Shown one piece after another: positions 10,906-21,350 of a DNA stretch of 64,000 bases. Origin of the DNA: Euborellia annulipes. Taxonomy: Eukaryota > Arthropoda > Insecta > Dermaptera > Anisolabididae. The DNA lies in the NCBI GenBank assembly GCA_023213315.1, contig JAKCPI010001754.1, forward strand, positions 84,623 through 148,622. The letters are read 5' to 3'. Each line of letters opens with the position of its first letter. Within the stretch, counting starts at the first letter, position 1. A program made the position numbers and the translations under genes. The notes beneath the pieces were generated by a model that saw only the letters and a program-made list of their open reading frames with translations, was not told the origin of the DNA and did no database searches.

Positions 10906-11792
10906 GACTCAATCTGTTTACCTTTCCAAGTGCCAATACACTTTTATAATTAAAGTTACTTTACCTTTAAATTATTAATCAATTATATATCTAAATAATT
11001 ACATTACATTCCAAATAGAATATTAATACAGGAAATAATTATCCCAAGACAAAGATTCTCATTAAAGTAAACATCAATAATTTGTGCTAATTAACGCCCT
11101 CTGCCTTTTCAACTCGCCTATAAATTTTTGATTACTTCATGGAAAAAAAAAGGTTTTATTATCTCTTATACAAATAAACGCATGAAAACAAAAATGAACA
11201 TAAACCCTTTGGGATTCCTCGATGGTAAATATTTTTTGACTACCTGTGATTTAATTATAATTAAAGCCCGAATTTAAAGACAATAAAATATTTATGAATA
11301 GACAATAAAAATATGGAATTTGGACATCTAATAAAAAATAAGCAATTAAATTGCAATAAATGCTTTTGTTGTACAGGTGTGATGGTGATATTATTTAATA
11401 ATATTTAATTTAATAATATTAATAATACATAAAAACTATGAATTATGAAATGATTGTTCCGATGAAGGTTGTCAACCAAAACTTTGATATTCAAATAAAA
11501 AAAAAAATAATTTTTTTATGTCGAGAAGAAAATATTATCAATATGGAGAAGCTAATTTTTCAATAGGAGTATGAAAGGAGTTTTTAGCCCACCAATGTGT
11601 TTATATCTCGAAGAGAAAATGGGTTTGTCTTATTCAAAGTTAAACTCATCTATCATACAAAATATTGAACTTTTCAGAGTCAAGAGATTGTGTCTTTTCC
11701 TATTAACTTATTTATTTTTTTCGTTACCTGCCCTAAACCACTCGGCCCAAATACAATATCTTTACAAAAAATATATCAAGAAAGCTCAGTTG
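10906..11792. other. Unassigned AT-rich stretch
   Basis: No gene or element recognised. At 11459-11505 'gatgaaggttgtcaaccaaaactttga' loosely resembles the arm of an FB-like element, but its partner arm is not present. The 74- and 62-codon frames at 11571-11878 overlap each other and carry no motif. Confidence 0.3.
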
Positions 11793-11857
11793 TAGTGGCG
11801 GATTCTAAAAAGCGAAGATTTAGGATTAAACCCCTTCTACGTGTCAGCTCTGACAAA
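11793..11857 (+). repeat. hAT end-like fragment (AGTGGCGGATT), copy 2
   Basis: agtggcggattctaaaaagcgaagatttaggattaaaccccttct aligns with 10848-10905. It is followed by 'acgtgtcagctctgaca', which resembles the S3 SINE 3' end. Confidence 0.45.
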
Positions 11858-11994
11858 AATACAAAAAGATTATATTAAAACATATAGACAAAACAACAAG
11901 TATTATAATACTAAAATATAGAACTACAAAGCCAACACTTTGCCTGCAGAATATAAAGACTTGATAAACACATGGTTAGGAAAAAAACTGACTT

Positions 11995-12556
11995 AAGAAG
12001 AAATTCAATATCTGATTGGTAATTATCAGGATTAGGAAGATGAAGGCAGCCAGTAAATAATAAAAAAAAACCTTTAATTATCGTGGACGTTTCGGAATCG
12101 AATTGATCCCATCTTCAGGACCACGGTCATCGAAAAAATTTTATTTGGTGTTAATTAGGCAAAATACAATCAATATTTACAAGTATTATTTTATAAAAAC
12201 AAAACAAAACACTTACATGTTTCGGGCCACAAAATAAAAATACAACCCAAGCAGCTACTGCAATTCTCATATTAAAATACATCTAATGGTATATGCAAAT
12301 TTATTCATTTATTTTTGTATGAACCGAAATGCATCAATCTAAGCAACATTAACAGTAAGAAGGGGGGGGGGGGGTTTTGTTTTTATAAAATAATACTTGT
12401 AAAGATTGATTGTATTTTGCCTAATTAACACCAAATAAAATTTTTTCGATGACCGTAGGTCCTGAAGATGGGATCGATTCGATTCCGAAACGTCGAAGAT
12501 AATTAAATAAAGTTTTTTTTTATTATTTGCTGGCTGCCTACATCTAACTAATCCTG
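11995..12556. mobile_element. FB foldback with 11-bp duplication and asymmetric head
   Basis: Flanked by AAAACTGACTT on both sides (ending 11994; starting 12557). After the left duplication comes a one-sided head (aagaagaaattcaatatctg...) homologous to that of the element at 19118-19328. Then come inverted arms from tcaggattagg (12027) to ctaatcctga (12556). The right arm carries CTGAAGA (12462-12468), stem GG.ATCG/CGAT.CC and GAAA (12487-12490). The centre (12215-12360) is an AT-rich loop with a G-run. Frames across the arms are not genes. Confidence 0.88.
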
Positions 12557-12785
12557 AAAACTGACTTGATTTTTTCGCTCCCCGTCCCTGCTTTTCTATG
12601 GTGAATTTCATATCTCTAACGTCATGAAATGATTTAAAAATATAAAAGATGTCCAGAAGAAAGGACATAGAAAGATGAATAAATATTGACTGGCTCATTT
12701 ACAGTCTATTTGAACGTTGATTGAAAAAAATTCCATCTTTTTTCAAAAACACTCTACCTAATAATAATTTAAATAAATTATATAT

Positions 12786-12975
12786 AGGCCTAATTAAGAG
12801 GCGATTAGGTGAGGGGATAAAGCAGTTAAGCTTATAAGAAAACAACTCGAGTTCAAATCCACCTGATAGCAAAAAATGACAACTTTTCCTGAGGAAGGAA
12901 ACGGGAACCCACCTCAGTATTAGGCCATGAAAGTTACTCCTCAGAGTATCACAACGTATCAGGTCTGACACTAAT
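12786..12975 (+). mobile_element. S3 SINE (tRNA-derived)
   Basis: A tRNA-like head with A-box-like gtgaggggataaagcagttaag and B box GAGTTCAAATCC is followed by 'cctgaggaaggaaacgggaacccacctcagtat' and the S3 end 'tcacaacgtatcaggtctgacact'. It overlaps a 90-codon minus frame that has no homology I recognise. Poly(A) is not obvious. Confidence 0.7.
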
Positions 12976-13915
12976 GATTAAAAAGAGAGATAAGCCCTAA
13001 TGTTGATATCTAAAATTTGTTTTAAAAAACAAAACAAACAAAAAAACCGTATATGATTCATACTATGTTTAAAATAATCAAGATACTATCATATAAATAT
13101 TTTAATAACACGGTGCATTAAATATTTCTTACTCTTTACTCATGTTAAACTGATAAGGTCGTTTTAAGTGCGAAATTAGCATCGTGCTCATTGCCCATTT
13201 CGCTTAGTCTAGGTGAAAAAGAAACAGGTGGGTGAATAAATGCCACCATAAAATGAGAGAGAAAGAATATTTTATTAAAAAAATGTCATAAGACCCAAGA
13301 GCAGTTCGTGCTCAAACGTTTTTAAGTCCCTCTTTCGTTATCATCCATTTAATTAACAGCACCGCCATCTTTTGAAAAATAATATTTATGCGCACTAATT
13401 TGTTTATCAAACCGATCGTATTTTAATTGGAATTATAAATGTATGTTATATGTTTAATTACAAGTAGTTTAATCAAAGGATTTTATTTATTTTCTTCTTT
13501 CAATCCCGAACCCTTTCGGTATTCCAATTTTAATATATTTTATTAATCGTGTTAATGCTTAAATATTCTTTTATTTTTTCTTCCTTACATTTTCTACATT
13601 GCACCAGCGAAAATATTTATTTATTTAAGAGGTTTGAGATAAATTGGGATTTCAATTATTTAAAACCTCTCCCGTGAGTAATTGTGAAGTTTTAGTTAAT
13701 TTAACATCCGACAGAGACAGTATATCAAGAAATGGGTATTCAACTCAAATGACCAACTCACAAATAGATTTTTCGATTAGCCAGGATTTTGTTAAGGAGG
13801 AGGGAGGGAGGGCGAAATGTGTGATGTAGAAAAGCGGAAAAGCAATGTCGCATTCAAGGTAGATAATTCAGGCGTAGAGGAAAGGTACAAAGGCTGTATT
13901 TTTTTAAAAGGTTTT
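12976..13915. other. Unassigned stretch
   Basis: No repeat family recognised. A 61-codon plus frame at 13644-13829 has relatively even composition and ends near purine-rich aaggaggagggagggagggcg. I see no domain, and no splice site pair brackets it convincingly, so I leave it uncalled. Confidence 0.35.
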
Positions 13916-14090
13916 AACCGATAACTGAGGCCATATTTTGAACCAATCCCTAATTATTTCAATTGATTGGTATCCAATTCAATTAAAATAATTTTTGGCC
14001 TCGGAAGGGATTGGAACTCTCGACCTCTGGATCCAGAAGCTAATATTCTACGCCTGAGCCATAGGTCAAGGGCAATGACTATAATAAGAG
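13916..14090 (-). mobile_element. S2 SINE (tRNA-derived), longest copy
   Basis: On the minus strand: gcccttgacctatggctcaggcgtag (A-box region), an anticodon-like arm ttctggatccagagg, B box gagttccaatccc, then 'gaggcc', 'ggataccaatcaattgaaataattaggga' and 'atggcctcagtt'. The tRNA-like half is about 75 bp. The body shares words with S1 (ataccaa...aaata; ggcct[a/c]ag). Confidence 0.75.
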
Positions 14091-14140
14091 AAGTATGAAA
14101 TAAAATATATACATGTATAAAATTAAAATTAAAATCTGTT

Positions 14141-14570
14141 TTTTACTTTCTCTTATCTTTATCTTTACTAGAGAAAGTATTGGATTAAATTAAATTGTAA
14201 GCTGGGTATGTGAGATTGGAATCGGGAGGAATAAAACCTCATTGGCACTGAAGATGGCAACTGTTATGGTTACCGAAACGTTGTTAGAATAAAAGTGTAA
14301 AGGTGTTCGACAACGCTGGTTTTATTCCTCCTGACTCTAGTATTGGATTAATGTCAAAAATTCGATGTCGAGATTTTGATGGATATACACGTTTTGAGGT
14401 CCCCTGAATCCAAAAAAGTGGTTTTCGCGACATGGTCTGTCTGTCTGTGTGTATTGTGGGACGTGACATAAAGCTTTTGAACAAAACCGACCAAAGAGTA
14501 CTAATACTATACTGATGCACTTTTTCAGTTTTTTAGGATTTTCTCAAAATTCCCTCCAACGATTTTGTTA
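14141..14570 (-). mobile_element. HE670 3' half, split by an FB element
   Basis: From the left: ttttactttctctta (the terminal hairpin on this strand), then after the insertion at 14189-14338 it resumes with aaaattcgatgtcgagattttgatgg, gaggtcccctgaatcc, the CA-rich block and 'aagcttttgaacaaaaccgaccaaagagtac'. The 5' half and 5' hairpin are missing. The 78-codon minus frame here is read-through of non-coding repeat. Confidence 0.85.
14189..14338. mobile_element. FB (E-type) insertion with 13-bp duplication
   Basis: 150 bp flanked by the perfect 13-bp duplication AGTATTGGATTAA (14176-14188; 14339-14351), inserted in HE670. It starts with the E-type head (gctgggtatgtgagattggaatcggga) and has inverted gaggaataaaacc / ggttttattcctc. 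The core has CTGAAGA (14248-14254), stem GG.AAC/GTT.CC and GAAA (14275-14278). Clean boundaries make this the best-defined FB copy together with 38256-38405. Confidence 0.9.
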
Positions 14571-15621
14571 AAGGGGGAATTCAGACATTCATTCATATTT
14601 AATATCCCTGAGGGGATCGGAAATTATAGGTCCTGATCAGACCAAGAAATATACAGCATTATGGGGAAGTTATATTTGAATGGGCTAAGATGCCGAAATC
14701 TTAAAAAAGGAGGGGAGAGAGGGAAGGGCTAGTGTACAGTTAATAAATTAAATATTAATTACTTAGAATAGGAAGTGGAGTAATTAATCAAATCATTGAG
14801 TTGGATTAACTGTCTTTCTTCAAGCAAATTCGAATTAGTGACTTTTAATTTTTTTTAGTTGACTATAAGTTGCTGAGCCTGAAGCGACAGCTTTCCGTGG
14901 ATTTTACGAAGGATTTTTAAACCATCCCTGGCGTTGCGTGTTCTCTTGTTATACTAAAACCACAACAGTCAGCTTTAATATTTTATCTTCACTAATACTT
15001 CAATGCCCACACAAAATAAATAGTTGATTTTGGGTAAAATCGATAAGAGAGCTTATTCAATTTGTTTTTTTATTTAATTAATTTGTCATTCCATTTAAAT
15101 CGCAAAATTTTTCCTTAGACATGAATTTTAGTTTAAGAGACGAGCTGTCAGTAATTCTTAATAGAATGACGTGCATAATGTAGGTGGGGCTAGACAATGT
15201 CTATTTATTTAATGTCATTCACTTTCTAATGTCAACTGATTAATAATATATCTTTTAAGCCTTTGTTGTCTTTGAATAATTCAGTCAGAAGATCACCCCC
15301 CTCTCGCGTTCTCTCGAAATTAATTAATTATCCAGCGAAGATTCGCCCTTTCATTGAAAAATTGTATAAATCAATTTATGTTAAGCTTAGTTGGTTTAAA
15401 TTTTGAAAGGAGCAAATGACGAAAGTGTCAATAAAGATTATCCCATTTATTAATTTACAATTTTGAAATTAAATTACCTCGTCTAATCGATCAATAAATC
15501 AGTACAAAGGAGACCAACGAAACTGAGTTTACATTATGAATATTTCAACTAGAAAGGGAAATTTTTTTCAAGTCTTTATATAGAAATCAAATTTTTAAGT
15601 ATTAATTTTTAAAATTTTATA
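14571..15621. other. Unassigned stretch with SINE-like relic
   Basis: At about 14600-14710, 'gaatgggctaagatgccgaaatctt' resembles the shared 3' body of S1 and S2 and follows 'aattataggtcctgatc', so it is probably a decayed SINE. The rest (14720-15620) is AT-rich, with nothing recognised. Confidence 0.4.
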
Positions 15622-15625
15622 TTAA

Positions 15626-16024
15626 GGTGCGCGTCTCGAAAAGCCGTTAGAAGACGATTGAGTACCTAGTTACTCTAGGCGGCAAGAGATGGAGTTAGTT
15701 TTTCACATAGGAATACAAGGGATTTATTCCATTTCATTTGTAAGTTTCCAGCTAATTAATTAAGGGTAAAAAATTAATTATTTTTTAACACAATCATTAC
15801 TAATTTAATTATCTATAAGATATAGAGCGCGGATTTTTTTAAAATATCTTTTATTTAATGCGATTAATCTGAAATTTTTTTTTTTATTTTTTCGAAAATC
15901 AAAAAAAGGGCTTCTATAAGTTGTAGATATTTTAAAGGGCTTTAATTTAAAAAAAATTGAGGTCGATAACTTCAAAATTGTGGCCGCTGGAATCTCCTAA
16001 AATTAGCACCCCGAGGCGCGCACC
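15626..16024. mobile_element. TTAA-flanked MITE, 399 bp (GGTGCGCGTC ends)
   Basis: TTAA on both sides (15622-15625; 16025-16028). Ends are GGTGCGCGTCTCG and cgaggcgcgcacc. The interior is non-coding, with blocks tccagctaattaatta and aaaaaagggcttctataagttg that recur in the copy at 30886-31284. TTAA duplication is characteristic of piggyBac-like and some Kolobok-type elements. There is no transposase, so the superfamily is open. Confidence 0.85.
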
Positions 16025-16137
16025 TTAAATATAAAATTTAATTTGTAAGAAAAATATTTTTCTCAAATTTCGGGGAAGGGAGGGTAATTACTCCACTTTA
16101 TCCCCACCTCCAACCGACCCTTGGATGAAAGAAACTT

Positions 16138-16318
16138 TTTTTTTTTTTTTTTTTTAAACATTCACACTTTTTTCTCATTCACACTCACATTCACACACAC
16201 ATTCATACAGTCTTTTCGGCAACTTAGGCCATATAAGACTTTGACGATAACCGTTGTAGAGAATATATCTATTGTAGGGTCAGGCATTTCTATTTAAGTC
16301 ATCTGGTATCCAAATGGC
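16138..16318 (-). mobile_element. S1 SINE, 5'-truncated, 14-bp duplication
   Basis: Minus-strand copy from the hairpin (ccatttggataccagatgac) through aaggcctaagttgccgaaaag to a long poly(A) (poly(T) at the left). The 14-bp duplication GATGAAAGAAACTT lies at 16124-16137 and 16319-16332. A perfect duplication around a head-less copy shows that it arrived already truncated, as in LINE-driven retroposition. Confidence 0.93.
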
Positions 16319-16468
16319 GATGAAAGAAACTTAACAAATTTACCAGTATACTCCTAGGTGATAGTAAAAAGATATTAAAGAGAGTGATAAAAATATTTAT
16401 TAACAACACGATTTTCTCAGCTATCCATTGACCAAAATCTTTGAAATTAAGATGTAATAAAAGGTCCC

Positions 16469-16645
16469 GCGGGCTTGGTGTAGGGGTAAGCGTGTTGGCC
16501 TTGTATACAAAGGGTCGCAGGGGGTCGGATCCCGGGCAATCCGATCATATAATGATAAATATATATAACCTATTATTAATATAACGGTTATCGTAACATG
16601 GCCTAAGTTGCCGAAATGACTGTATGAATGTATGTGTGAGTGTGA
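16469..16645 (+). mobile_element. S1 SINE, internally deleted
   Basis: Has the tRNA-like head (cgcgggcttggtgtaggggtaagcgtgttggcc), B box ggtcggatcccg, then skips most of the hairpin and resumes at 'ataacggttatcgtaacatggcctaagttgccgaaatgactg'. Lacks poly(A). It lies 150 bp from the opposite-strand S1 copy. Confidence 0.82.
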
Positions 16646-17571
16646 ACTCCATTCCAGTTTTCGTAACAATTGAACGGAAGTAGATTTATTCTCAAAAAAA
16701 GAAGAAGAAAAGTTTTGCAACTTCATTGTCCTATTAATTTCAAATTTTTTTTCTATAGTCATTTAAATTTTCATTAGACTATTGTTAAAATTTCATAAGT
16801 TATTTTCAAATTTCGGGCTTCTGATTTCCATAATATCATATTGATTACTTTCTTCTTTTTGTTATTTCAAAGGAGGGTGTTTGATCCTAAATTCACACTC
16901 CGTTCGATATGCCGTGTTTAGATAAATGACATTTGACACCTGGTGAAAAGGGTGCAAATATTAAAGACAGAAGATAGACGGCTTGTTTATTTAAAGAGAT
17001 TACCGAAAGGACGTGGAGCGGCTTATGACTTTTTTATATTTTCCCTTCTAAAATACTAAAAAATAACGCGTTTTAATTGAAATTTAATTTCTCTTTCTAT
17101 TATCAGGTGTTAAATAAAGAAAAAAAGAAAATGTTTATTAACTCTTTTGGTGGAAAGAGACGGACAAAATATTTCCTTTTTTTTAACGTTACATCTTTCC
17201 CTAACAAAGACAAAAGAGACGAGAGTTGCAAAAAATTGTGTTTATTAGTATAACTTTCTTTTCTCTTTGTTTGTTTATTTTTGAAGGGTTCTTTTGATCC
17301 CTTTCTCTATGCGTATATAAAATATGGAAAAATATTTTCATATAAGTAGTTTGGCAAGTGTTTCTCTCTATATGCTGATTCTATCATAAATTGCCGGAAA
17401 AAATATTATTCGTAAAAATAAATATGAAAATTGAATTAAAGGAAAAAGAAATTCGAAAATGGTTTCCCTAGAATTTCTTGAATACTCTGTGATTATTTAC
17501 ACGGAATTGTAGATTTTTATCAACTTTTAGAGGAGATAAATTCCTGCCATCAAAAACCAGGTAATTCTCTC
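16646..17571. other. Unassigned stretch
   Basis: No element ends, RNA or gene recognised. The 113-codon minus frame at 16421-16762 starts here but runs through the S1 SINE, so it is not coding. 'ttctattatcaggtg' at 17098 is a weak acceptor-like motif on the plus strand. Confidence 0.35.
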
Positions 17572-18132
17572 CAAGTAACTTCTACAATTGAATATTTATA
17601 CCACTTGGACTGTTTTTACTTTTTTCAAAATAATTGATAACATTTATTAGATAAAGTACAGTCGGCGACACAAGTGCCTGATGTGCTCAAGGGTGGAGCC
17701 TTGAGCTTAGGCAACCAAAATGCTTAGTCATCAGTAGAGTTGTTTATTCCCTTCCGGTGCGTTAAAAAAAGTAGAAAGATGATTTATTTATTTTAAAAAT
17801 TTCGGTACATATTATGCACCGGAAGAGGTACAGTCAGCGCCACAAGTGCCTGATGAGTGTCGAGAGTGAATCTTTGAAGCTAGTCAACCTAATCAAAGAA
17901 ATAAATAAATCATCTTTTTTTTAATGCAATTGAAGGGGAAAAACGCCTTCGGGGCAAAACAACTCTTCTGACGGCTAAGCATTTTGGTTGCCTAAGCTCA
18001 AGGCTCCTCTCTTGAGCACATCACTTCTGTGGCCGACTGTACTTTGTCTAATAAATTTTATCAATTATTTTGAAAAAAGTAAAAACAGCCCAAGTGGTAT
18101 AAATATTCAATTGTAGATTTAGAAGTTACTTG
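17572..18132. mobile_element. Foldback with about 190-bp arms and an internal duplicate
   Basis: Outer arms ccaagtaacttcta / tagaagttacttg are followed inward by ccacttggactgtttttac and 'tacagtcggcgacacaagtgcctgatg'. Between the arms (17827-17910) is a further direct-oriented, diverged copy (tacagtcagcgccacaagtgcctgatgag). So the unit has two inverted arms plus a third partial arm, a pattern expected from tandem plus inverted terminal repeats. A related single arm lies at 51145-51240. Confidence 0.82.
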
Positions 18133-18863
18133 AACAATCAAGAAAATTTGCCGAGTGGCAACTGAAAGAGACCATTCTTCGTTATGGAGAGATTTTTGTA
18201 AATTAAATAAATATAAAAAATGACCTAAGGTACCAATATATCTAAAATAAAATGTCTAAATGCATAATTTTCGATCAGGTATTTAGATTTTTTATTAATG
18301 AAAATAGTAAACTCATAAAACGCTATCATAAACTCTATTTTAATTTATTATAAAAAGGTGTTATATGAAGAGAAAGAAAGGGGAAGGTTTTATAATTAAA
18401 TTATATTTTTTTTTTAATCAAAAGTTCTTGCTTCATCGTTTTAAAATTTCATTATTTAATGATTAAATTAACGCACCGTTTAGTTATTTTTTTTTTTAGT
18501 AATCTGTTAAGCCTGTTATAAAATGAATCAAAATTAATTGAGTATTTCATGTGAAATTTCCATTTGATCGATTAATGTTTTATTTTTTTATTTATATAGA
18601 TGTTTTCCATTTGAATGAGTGGATAAAAATAAACTTAGGACTGATTTGAATTATTCATTCAAGTTCAACTTCGTCCGCCTTCAGTTTATTAGATAGGCAA
18701 CCAGAACAAACAGAGTTGTTCACACCGACGTCTTTCTTTATTTCGCCAGAGAAAATATAATTTTCAAATGGAACAAAAAATTAACTAAAAAACTAACTAA
18801 GAATGCAATATTCTTAATAATTATGAAGAGTAAACAGTCCTAGAACAATCAATACATTTTCGT
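18133..18863. other. Unassigned AT-rich stretch
   Basis: Nothing recognised. Poly(T) runs at 18405-18415 and 18488-18500. No useful open frame. Confidence 0.35.
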
Positions 18864-19858
18864 AAAATAAGGTGTGATAACCGTCACACCAGATTTTTTT
18901 GTGACGAGATATATTTAGTTTCCCCTAGCACTTTAGTTCCAAATTTGACCACTTGCGTTTCATAAGTAAAAAGTAAAAAAGTCAAAGTTTCTATAGGCTA
19001 AGTGTATTTTAAATGTTAACTGTTTGAAATAAACTATGTTTATTTTTCTAAATTTTAAACGCATATTTTATACACAACAGAGAATCCTAAATACTCGTAA
19101 ATACAAAATTTCATAAGTAGAAGAAATTCGCTGGCTGAGTGGTAATTATTAGAATTAGGAAAGTTGTAGGCAGCCAGCAAGTGATAAAAAATTTTTTTTA
19201 ATTATCATCGACGTTTCGGAATCACATCATCCCATCTTCAGGACGATGTGATTCCAAAACGTCGACGATAATTAAATAAAGTTTTTTTTTTATCACTTGC
19301 TGGCTGCATACATCTACCTAATCCTAATAAAATTTCATAAGAATTACAAAAAAATGTTTAAAATGTGTAAAAAGTACCAAAGGTTGAATCGAAATAAACA
19401 TGCAAATCCCCAAAGGGGTTAAACATTGGCTCTCCTGGGGGGAAGAGCAGGAAAATGAATTTGAAAAATCTGAAATACATCAGTAAAGTTTTCTTCAAAA
19501 AATTTTACTAATATACATTTTAAAGAACATCTAGTTGATTTATGAATTTCAATCAAAATCCTAAAAGAGTCAATTTTGAGAAAATCGGAAAAAAAAACTG
19601 AAAAAGTACTTCAGTAAAGTACTTTTATTCCGATTTTATTCAAAAGCTTATTTCCACGCCTCAAAATTTCAACCTCGTAGCTATTTCCTTAATGTCTTAA
19701 ACCATCATACAGACAAGCAGACCAATTTTTGAGAACCACTTTTTTGGATACAGGGGACCTCAAAACGTGTATATCCTTCAAAATCTCGACACGAATTTTT
19801 TACATGATCGCAATACTTTCTCACTAGATATTACATATATAAGTAAGAGAAAGTAAAA
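18864..19858 (+). mobile_element. HE670, divergent long copy with nested FB
   Basis: 5' part: gtgtgataaccgtcacaccagattttttt, then atatatttagtttcc. 3' part: cagtaaagtacttttattccg, aagcttatttccacgcc, ggggacctcaaaacgtgtatatcc and the end hairpin aagagaaagtaaaat. The middle (18950-19480) differs from the main subfamily but matches the minus copy at 40495-41060 (cttagttccaaatttg/caagtttagaactaag; caaaggggttaaacattggctc), so the two define a second subfamily. An FB element is inserted at 19118-19328. Confidence 0.82.
19118..19328. mobile_element. FB foldback with 13-bp duplication
   Basis: Flanked by the perfect 13-bp duplication AAAATTTCATAAG (19105-19117; 19329-19341) inside HE670. The one-sided head tagaagaaattcgctggctgag... 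is followed by arms aggcagccagcaagtgataaaaa and their complement. On the minus strand CTGAAGA (19235-19241), a stem and GAAA are present. The head is homologous to that at 11995. Confidence 0.9.
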
Positions 19859-20489
19859 TGGAAAGAAAAACTCAAAATAACATAAAGTCAAGCAATTATT
19901 TAAGCAAATAATTAAGTGAAGCAATTTCGGAAATCCGGTCACACGAAATTAATAAAAATTTCAGATGATATTTAGAAGATTAAATAATGAAAGTTCAATA
20001 TAAAGCAGTTCGATTGTTTGATGAACGGATAGATAGAAAGGTTTGCCGAGAGGCCCTTAGGGCCTCTGAGGGCTGGCAGGATGTAATAATACCGGCCACC
20101 ACTTCTTCGTGCAGAAAATAAATAAATAAGATAAAGGGGACTTAGAATACGAAATGTTGACACTTTAGAATTGGGATTCATCTATCATTTTGAGGGAGCT
20201 GGTTGGTTATCTCGTAAAAAAAAAAAATTCAAAAAGAAAAAAGAAAATCTATGAGTTGAGTATGATAAATTTTATCAGAGTCGATAACTCAAATCTCTTA
20301 TATCTTATTTTACTTTTTGTTTATTTTATAAAATTTTATCACATTCGTTTATTAACATAGTCTGGAGGTAAAGTTGAGTAGCTTTTACGTGAAACATATT
20401 TATAAGTAAAATTATTTAATATATTTGAGTTTTCACTAGATTATAAATGAAAGAAAAATTTAGAATAGGAGAGGGGGGGGACGTAACAG
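19859..20489. other. Unassigned stretch
   Basis: Contains one small GC-rich hairpin (20048-20080, gccgagaggcccttagggcctctgag). Otherwise AT-rich. The 69-codon minus frame over it has no motif. Confidence 0.35.
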
Positions 20490-20800
20490 ATTTTCACGAA
20501 TTAATAATTTGTGGAAATCTAAAGAACAATAGAATATCGTAAAAATTGTATTAGGGGTGTCCAAAGTTCAAAAAAACTTAAAAAATTCGATTTTTCTAAA
20601 CTTTTAGCCATTTTTCTAAATGACCTGCAATTGGGTTGAAACAAAATGTATATGTATTATAACTATCTGCATATTTTTAAGAGGTGTCGCCTTAAAAAAA
20701 TCCAGATAATATAAAATAAGAGCCGCTTTAGAGCAGATTTTCTATTAAAATTTTATTTTCTCTATAGCTCTAAAATCTGACGTGATGGAGCGAAACTAAT
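20490..20800 (+). repeat. Family F repeat, second copy
   Basis: Aligns with the centre and right arm of 4049-4524: ttgtattaggggtgtccaaag, aatgacctgcaattgggttg, aactatctgcatatttttaagagg, ataagagccgctttagagcagattttctattaaaat and ctctaaaatctgacgtgatgg. The left arm is missing. Confidence 0.75.
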
Positions 20801-20956
20801 GGTAATTTTTGGAATCAGCGCTACCCAAATACCCAGGAATAGTTTCAAATACTCGGTCAACAAAATCACTGTTCCCCTGTGTAATTTACGAAAAACGAAC
20901 AACAGAAACAGTATGTGCTTTAGATTGTAAGTAATTATCCCGAAAGTTTCCAGACT

Positions 20957-21106
20957 AAAAAAATCTGGTGTGACTGTTCGCACAGAAAACAACAACGGCA
21001 ACCATTTCTCTTATCTATCCTATGAAGTACAAGAGTAAAGAATCGTTAGAGGGAATGAGAAAATCGAAAAAAGAAAAAAAAGAACAGTAAAGTACTAGTA
21101 CTTCTT
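20957..21106 (+). repeat. HE670, internally deleted fragment
   Basis: Starts aaaaaaatctggtgtgactgttcgcacag, jumps to 'ggcaaccatttctcttatctatcctatgaagtacaagagtaaag', then to aaaatcgaaaaaag and cagtaaagtactagtactt. Three collinear pieces with deletions between them. The 79-codon minus frame is incidental. Confidence 0.75.
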
Positions 21107-21226
21107 GTTTGAGATAGCCGTAAGGATGAACAATTTAATTATAAGGACCGTCGGCCAAAAAAATAAATATTTTGCGTATTATCCGTTTATTTGTATTAAC
21201 AGACGTTTTGCAAATCGGTACTTCAA

Positions 21227-21350
21227 CCATCCAATATGACAAATTAGCTGACATTCCATCAATGCAATTTTTATAATAAATAATATAATAAAGATTATAA
21301 AAATTGCATTGATGGAATGCTCAGCTAATTTGTCATATGGGATGGGAGAA
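21227..21350. repeat. Short palindrome
   Basis: catccaatatgacaaattagctgacattccatcaatgcaatttttataat is repeated inverted at 21296-21350, with a loop of about 25 bp. Stem of about 50 bp with one small asymmetry (ctgac/ctcag). The 80-codon minus frame is formed by the palindrome. Its family is not recognised. Confidence 0.75.

Noticed and set aside
11459..11510. FB-like arm (gatgaaggttgtcaacc)
   Set aside because: Lacks the GAAA box and an inverted partner; similarity too short.
12339..12698. 119-codon minus-strand frame
   Set aside because: Spans the right arm of the FB foldback and a G-run; no homology and no start context.
17098..17122. attatcag|gtgtta as a plus-strand ratchet site
   Set aside because: Acceptor is fair but the donor GTGTTA is poor, and there is no branch-point match.
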